Assembly (NCBI GenBank): GCA_964017145.1
Contig: OZ024845.1
Span: forward strand, 1,860,001 to 1,924,000
Length of the DNA: 64,000 bases
DNA from: Agrocybe praecox
Taxonomy: Eukaryota > Basidiomycota > Agaricomycetes > Agaricales > Agrocybaceae
Reading direction: 5' to 3'
In this document: positions 58,149 through 64,000 of the stretch, in pieces
Numbering within the stretch: the first letter of the stretch is position 1
Layout: each line of letters begins with the position of its first letter
Notes under the pieces: generated by a model
What the model was told of the DNA's origin: nothing
Seen by the model: only the letters and a program-made list of their open reading frames with translations
Databases searched by the model: none
Program-made: the position numbers and the translations under genes

Positions 58149-59010
58149 CTAGAGTGCTACGGAGGCAACACCTGCGAGTGAAGAGAGTAGGACTGCAACC
58201 ACGCTGAATCGGGCGGAGATGACACCTCCAGATCCAGGACCCTTGTTGGAGTTGTCGCCGGTGCTTCCCAGGCTGGTACCGTTACCACTACCAGTGCTAT
58301 TACCAGCAGTGCTTCCCGAGGTCGAGTTTACACCCGTCCCGTTGCTGGGAATGCAAAGAGGGATGCCGCTCGGGAGAGCAGTCGCGTACACCGTGGAGAC
58401 ATGGTTAGCAGACGTGACCACCGTGCCGGTGATGGTCGACGTGAAGTCGAAGATATCGCTGGTTGTGGAGCTTTCAGTGAAGCCCGTGAAGCTCGTGCTT
58501 GCCGATGAAGACGTTCTGGTGAAACTGTTGGCGGAAGTGGTCGAACTGGTGAAGGTGTGCGAGTCCCTAGTAATTTCTATGCTGGAGCTGGAGCTGGAGC
58601 TGAACGCTTGTGGTGCTCTCCTTCCACGGAATCCTACGGCTGTGGCCCCGTTTGAAAATGTTGTAGAACTTGAAGTAAATGCGGGAGCGGAGAAAGTTGA
58701 CGCGGTTGAGCTGGGAGGTGAAGCAGTGATGAGCACAACGCAGGTGGCTACGGTTGAAGAGGGACTGGGGAAGTAATAGGTGCCGCCGTTGCTCGTTGAT
58801 GACGCAGAAGGAAAGACAGTGCTGACAGTGAATGCCTCCGATGTATCTGCATTAGAGGACGATGCAGAAGATGATGACCAGTTACTTAGTAGGACAAACA
58901 GATTGGTATATGCATAAAGTAAATCAGTGATTAGATTAAACTTACTCGGCGAAGGCTCCAGTCGAGAAAAGAAGAACAGACGAGGACAAAGCAATCACTG
59001 TGGACTTCAT
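58149..59010 (-). CDS. GPI-anchored Ser/Thr-rich surface protein (copy 2)
   Basis: Exons 59010-58946 and 58884-58149 give 266 aa. Signal peptide MKSTVIALSSSVLLFSTGAFA, Ser/Thr-rich chain, two central cysteines and the same hydrophobic GPI-type C-terminus as copy 1. The last about 105 residues differ from copy 1 at only about two positions, while the N-terminal part differs in sequence and in the length of Ser runs (APQAFSSSSSSSIE versus APQVFTSSTE) and has fewer sequons. TATA box at 59101-59107. Confidence 0.85.
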
Positions 59011-60927
59011 ATTAACGTTAATAAAGTTGATAGCAGACCGGGTGGAACTCTGAAAAAAAGGGGGGAAAGGTATATGTCAAAACCGATTTACGCGAAGACT
59101 CTTTATACAAAAGAAAAGGAATGTGGATATCTGGATATGTTTAAAACGGCGAACGGCGACCGGTACCGACCGTTCACACTTTTATGAAGTCTTTGGAGGC
59201 AGAGGTCATGTATGACCTTCAATTGCGGACTGAAAAGACCGCCCGGTGGAAAGTGCTAGTTCTACTATTGATGTAACATGGCAGAGCTGTGTTCGCGTTT
59301 CACGCGGATTTTCTGCCAAGATGTCGGACTTTAACCCTTGTCCTTTTCTGGATCGACCTTTGCAACAATGCCCCGTGGGCCATAATGCTTACCGACTCTA
59401 CAATCGCGCAAAATGGCACCGATAGAATATTGAAAGATGTTTTGTTCGAGTGGATATTTCGCAAGTGAGAGTGCGGTTAGGTGGTGCCACTTCTGTTGGG
59501 CGTCAAGCCACTCGGGAAACCTTGAGGTGTTCAACAGATTTAGGGAATTAACAACTGCACAGGAGATTCTAGGAACGTCCATTAGTCATTTATGTCACTG
59601 TGAGTTAAAGAATTGCCCGACACATTGACTTTCAATAGAATACGTACTCCGCTAGAATATGTACTGAAGGTTGAGAGCGTTTGGTCTCATTCAAAAGCCG
59701 GCCATTCCAGGCCGCTATCTGCACAAGAAGAATAGGCGATTGAAAGGCGGAGTTATTACAAAGCTTTCAGCGTACCTAAACTTATCATAGGATCCATCCA
59801 GCAATCGATGGATATTTTGTCATCGATTCCGGCGGGATTCCTCGCATGGGCGCAGCTTTGGCTAGAACTAGTTTCTAGTATGCAAAAAACCTTCATAGAT
59901 AATAACATAAGGATTTGGCCAGTAAACAAGGATCGGCAGTTGTAAAAAATGAGCACCGGTCTACGAGTCGGCACCGCATTGGCAATGGTTGCCGCAGATA
60001 CGCTTTTAAAACAGGGGAGAAGAGTGTCGTGAGCCTCGAGTAACACAGCATGGGCGCTTGACCGCCGATTTTGGGATGTGACTAGGGTGTGACTGCATCT
60101 GTCGTTCATTTATCATTCACTACTTGGCGCTCATTCCCCGGCGTCATCCCTATAGGCATGTTTCTGGAAAGCTTTGAAAATGTTTTTCTGTGCGGGAATT
60201 TATTTGTTAATAAGTAAAAAGAATTTCCTGTTCGGCCAAGGATACGCACGTGCACGTGTCTTCCGAGTTGGTTTCATGCAACTGCGGAATTCTCGGGTCC
60301 GACGAAGTGACTTCAGCGAGGTGCAACGTTCAAATCTGATGGCGTTTAACTTCCACAAGAGCTCGACGCGGCAGAAAGGGCTGAAAAGATTGATCAAAAA
60401 GCCAAGATTCAGGAGAAAAGGTGGGTTTCTACATATGGTTACGGTCGCCTAGTAGAAACATGACAGAAACACTAAGTGATGAATGACCCGTATTAAGCAC
60501 CGTAGGCTATATATACCAGCATGAAGAGGGGGAAAAGGAGCGAAGTTGAGGTTCGCCATACATGATGTAGTAGGTTGCAACTTCTGAGGTTGAGCACTGA
60601 GCAGACCAACAGGAACCGACAAAATGGCATCACGTGTCATTGATTCAGTCGCCTCTTGGTCGTCTCGACTCTCGGCAGCATCGGCATTTTAACTAGTCTT
60701 TGGGACCAAGTTTTCTATTCGTTGAAACTTGAGTACTTGAGTGCGCACACAGCTTGTGTGTAGCTCCCAGCTGACATATGTATAACTCTTACAACTCTTT
60801 TTCCCTTTATTCGATAGGGATCACCTCTGTCAGCGGACCGTGAAGCCTTTGCCAAGCGAATGCAAATAACTTCCTCTTCGAAATTTTGATGGTGCCGATT
60901 TTAGCAACTTGTACGGTTAACGAAGTC
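59011..60927. other. upstream part of unit B and NOC4 promoter
   Basis: To 60252 this is duplicated sequence (see unit B). From 60253 to the NOC4 start, about 675 bp of unique sequence with no supported gene. Confidence 0.45.
59101..59107 (-). promoter_or_regulatory. TATA box of GPI gene 2
   Basis: TATAAAG on the minus strand, about 95 bp upstream of the ATG at 59010. Confidence 0.6.
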
Positions 60928-63187
60928 ATGCCTCCTTCACTTCATTCTCTCCCACCACCCTCAAAAAGGAGAAAAACACAAAAAGAAGACAATGCCACGA
61001 GAATAAAGCAGCTGGAAGACGAAGTCACGACAGCTGTAGTCAAGAACTCATCTCTGAATTCTCTTGCAGACTTATTAGCGCTTGCCTACAATCTGGAAGA
61101 TCCTCATGACACTTCCAAGGTTATCTATGCGCTGTATCGAGTGTTTGTTGTGATCATCACGAATAACAAGCTGGGTCTCGGCGGAGATGAGGCAGCTAAA
61201 GTTGTTAAGGCTTGGATTTGGGAACGTCTGCAAGTATATGTGGACTTCTTGGGCAGTCTTTTACAAGATGACGAAAAGTTCTTGCGAGTGCGTCTACTAT
61301 GCGATCTTGGAAACTTTTCTGAAACTTACTTTGTTTTTGTAGACATCTGCTCTGCAAATTATGTTTTCTTTATTGAAACATCTTTCGACGTCTTACACCA
61401 AGTCCTCCCAATCGTCGAAACCCCAACCGCAATTCCATACCGCACATTTCCGCAAAATAGTTTCATCTCTTCTTCTATGTCCCAGCTCGAAAAGGCCTTC
61501 ATCTACACCCAAACCAGATGGCGGTTTGATTGACGCAGATGTTTTAACCCTCTTTTACGATACCTGGTTCAGCGTTCACGATGATATCCGATGGTTCTTC
61601 CTACGAGAAGCCGCGTACGTGATGATCAATTGCCTCAAATAAAGAGGCGTCACTGACAACCACATCCAGGACACTTCTCACAAATAACACTACCAATGCC
61701 TCCTCAAACCCAAACCTCCCCATCAATCTCTTATCTATCCTTGAACGCCTGAATACCTTCCCGACAGAACAAAGTGAAATCAATGAATGGTGGGTTACCG
61801 AACTAGGTGCTAAGCCGCCGAAGGTAAAGCCGTCCAAAAAGAATGTCACGAATGGAGAATCATCATCGGACGACGACGAGGCCAAAAACGACGACGACGA
61901 AGACGACGACGATTGGCGGAAGTTCTTCGACGAGGAACCTACGACTGCAGATGGAAAAGCGAAAGGTCCCAGTGTTCGGCTGCATAAGATGTCACTTCAC
62001 CAATCATTGCATTCTCTTTCTTCTCATCGTGCGGTTTTCACCCGAGCATGGCTTACCCTTTTACCTCGCTTGGGTACTCCTGGAAATATCGAGAAAAGCA
62101 AAGCATTGGCTACGAGAGCTTTGAACCTTATGCATCGTGGTGTTATGCCACATCTAACGAGACCCATCCTTGTTATGGATTGGATCGGTGCATGCGTTGA
62201 CATGGGTAAATTCTTGTTTCCAAACAACTTAAGTTCTACTTCACTCAACATTTATGTCTCAATAGGCGGTTCAGTCGGCTTATTAGCATTGAACGCTCTG
62301 TTCGTACTCATGAAGGAGTATAACCTGTGAGTCAATATATATTTTGCATCTTATTTCACAACTCATAACAAATCGTCCAGTGACTATCCTTCGTTCTACA
62401 CACGGTTGTATGCGTTCTTGGACCGCGACGTGCTTCATCTCAAATATCGTTCACGATTCTTCCGTCTCACCGAGTTGTTCCTGAGCTCCACGTTAGTCGT
62501 ATATTCTGCGCCACACACTCTTAAGACAGCCTTCTTAACTGGATTTTTTTTAGTCATTTACCAGCGACCCTTTTGGCTTCGTTCGTCAAGAAACTTTCTC
62601 GATTATCACTCAACGCCCCACCAGCAGCAATTGTAATGATTATACCATTCACGTATAATATTCTCAAACGACATCCTGCTCTAATGGTCATGATCCATCG
62701 AAATGATATGGATGATTCGAATGGTACGTTCTGTACAGAATAGACTTTTGCGCCTCTGAGACTTACGTGCAAATGTAGACCCCTTCCTACCAGAAGAAAC
62801 CAACCCAATACAAACCCATGCACTAGACAGCTCACTCTGGGAACTTCTCTCACATACGTCGCACTACCATGCCCCCGTTTCCACCATGTGCAAGATTTTC
62901 TCTGAAGCTTTCACCAAGCCCAACTATTCCTTGGAAGATTTCTTGGATCATACATACAACACGGTAAGCACTTTTGTGACTTTTTCCAGATGGAAGTGTA
63001 AACTGAGCTGCATGCGCCTATCCAGCTATTCGAAACCGAAATAAACAGGAAAATTAAAAGAGAGCCAGCCATGGCTGTTGATTCGGACCTTAAAGTTTTC
63101 CCAAGTCAAGCTCAAGAGAGTGCTCAGGAAGATCTTATGGCCGGTAGCTCTCAGAGGGACTTCATCAGTGAACTTTGGGTGTTCTAG
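60928..63187 (+). CDS. NOC4: nucleolar complex protein 4 (Noc4/Utp19), CBF/Mak21 family
   Basis: Nucleolar factor that pairs with Nop14 in 40S subunit biogenesis. About eight exons; the first ends at 61287 and all junctions examined keep phase. N-terminus MPPSLHSLPPPSKRRKTQKE is basic and nuclear; an upstream in-frame ATG at 60886 would add 14 residues. Helical repeats follow, an acidic stretch (SSSDDDEAKNDDDEDDDDW), then the conserved CBF domain: AVFTRAWLTLLPRL, LMHRGVMPHLTRPILVMDWI, GGSVGLLALNALFVLMKEYNLDYP, FYTRLYAFLDRDVLHLKYRSR, FFRLTELFLSSTHLPATLLA, AAIVMIIPFTYNILKRHPAL. Ends FISELWVF, close to the usual C-terminus. Confidence 0.94.
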
Positions 63188-63408
63188 AAGTCCAGTTCAT
63201 GGATGTTACCATGCTTTATACAGACTTCTTTTTGAATCTATCGGGTGTGACCACACAGTCAATCCGAAAGTGAGAAAATGCTGATTGAATAGATACTGAA
63301 TACATATTTCTGCTGTCAAAGTCCAGAGAAAAGGAAGGAAGCCCTGAAATAGTAAGACTCTTGCTAGAAATGCTCCGTTGTCCGATCATCCCTTAATGGA
63401 ACGCATCA

Positions 63409-64000
63409 TCATTGACCGGGAACCTTGAGTGGCTGAGGCAACTTGGGGTTGGGGCTGATAGCTGGCAATGGGGCACCTTTCCTGAGAGTGAAAGGTGCGG
63501 TAGGCGTCTTAATGCCACCACCTGGAGTACCGTATACAGGCTTCGCTGGGGGAGCAATAAATGGATGGGCCTCGGTGTTGAATACGACTGTCAAAGTCGC
63601 CCGTCTTTCAGCAAAGCGTCAAGTTCAATGGGGCATCAAAGGGTACGTACATTTGTCAATACTGATGTGGTTGGGGTCGTCGAAAGTAAGGAATCTAGGG
63701 GAAGAGAAATGTCAACCTAAGCATTGAAAAGATCGTCGAATAAATTATCACTTACAGGTATTTGAGTACTTCTGCAAACCAGAAACTCTCGGTATCGTCG
63801 ATGAGACCGTTGTTGATGTTATTGACGTCGTTCAAACCGACGAAGCCAGTTGGTGTCTTCAAGAATTTGTTGAAGCTATTAACGGCGCTTGCTGCGCGAT
63901 CGAGATACTTTGTATCACCAGTGACACGGAAGGCATAGAAGTTCGACTCCAGGACTTCGGGACGAAGGATATAATCAGAAGATGTGATATAATAACCGTG
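63409..64000 (-). CDS. GH47 alpha-1,2-mannosidase (copy 2, 5' part beyond the window)
   Basis: C-terminal part only; stop at 63409, open to the window end. Reading from the right: ESNFYAFRVTGDTKYLDRAA, FWFAEVLKYL, then short exons LTFDDPNHISIDK and FVFNTEAHPFIAPPAKPVYG. Same exon layout as copy 1 (44027-46364) around LKYL, FDDP and NTEAHPF, but with a C-terminal Pro/Gly/Lys-rich extension of about 45 residues that copy 1 lacks. The calcium-binding Thr of NTEAH is kept. The stop lies about 220 bp from the convergent NOC4 stop. Confidence 0.88.

Larger units (their letters stand above)
57359..60252. repeat. tandem duplication, unit B
   Basis: 2894-bp direct repeat of unit A. Longer because of insertions, for example around 59150-59205 and 59390-59470. 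It begins inside the 3' flank of the secreted-protein gene, so that gene itself was not copied. GPI gene 2 is intact. Confidence 0.9.

Noticed and set aside
55405..58776. Long plus-strand ORFs (about 182 and 185 codons) in both duplication units.
   Set aside because: They are exact antisense shadows of the Ser/Thr-rich GPI genes; Ser/Thr codon bias leaves the opposite strand free of stops. The sense genes have signal peptide, intron and GPI signal.
60255..60345. tRNA-like B box (GTTCAAATC).
   Set aside because: No A box at the right distance and no acceptor stem could be folded around it.

Overview
This is nuclear DNA of a filamentous basidiomycete, most likely an agaricomycete. Most genes are broken by many short introns (about 45-80 nt, GT..AG), both strands are densely used, and the products are typically fungal: a PTR2 peptide transporter, Gin4/Cdr2-type kinase, small secreted proteins, GPI-anchored Ser/Thr-rich proteins and GH47 mannosidases. 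I rebuilt 26 genes by reading splice sites and checking that reading phase is kept across every junction. No tRNA, rRNA, transposase, reverse transcriptase or CRISPR array was seen.

Layout. 0-10.6 kb holds mainly housekeeping genes: an unidentified partial gene, a mahogunin-type RING ligase (-), ribosomal protein uL15 (-) head-to-head with RNA polymerase II subunit Rpb11 (+), mitochondrial GTPase Mtg1 (-) and a basic, probably nuclear protein (-). 10.6-14.2 kb is a gene desert. 14.2-23 kb has a Gin4/Hsl1/Cdr2-type kinase (-) head-to-head with a mitochondrial PPR-like protein (+), then TFIIE-alpha (-). 24.7-31.4 kb is a metabolic and secreted segment: PTR2 (+), then two intronless double-GFA-domain genes (-) on either side of a small cysteine-rich secreted protein (+). 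32-43.4 kb has a single-pass membrane protein (-), the Tlg1/syntaxin-6 SNARE (+), a large PHD-plus-chromodomain protein with microexons (-) and a large unrecognised disordered protein (-). 44-52.7 kb has a GH47 alpha-mannosidase (-), a possible CipC-like protein (+), a multi-pass membrane protein (-) and a flavin monooxygenase (-).

54-64 kb is the most dynamic part. A small secreted protein is followed by a direct tandem duplication of about 2.8 kb (54546-57351 and 57359-60252). Each unit carries a GPI-anchored surface protein gene. The two proteins are almost identical in their C-terminal part and diverged in the N-terminal part. NOC4 (+) and the 3' end of a second GH47 gene (-) close the window.

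The core genes serve separate basic processes (translation, Pol II transcription, mitochondrial ribosome assembly, vesicle fusion, 40S biogenesis) and form no operon-like pathway. The clearest local themes are surface and secretion functions (secreted proteins, GPI proteins, GH47) and local gene duplication (GFA pair, GPI pair, GH47 pair). I found no evidence for a wholly new multi-gene system. The items most worth a second look are the tandem duplication, the microexons in the chromodomain gene, the enlarged RING loop and the GFA/secreted-protein cluster.
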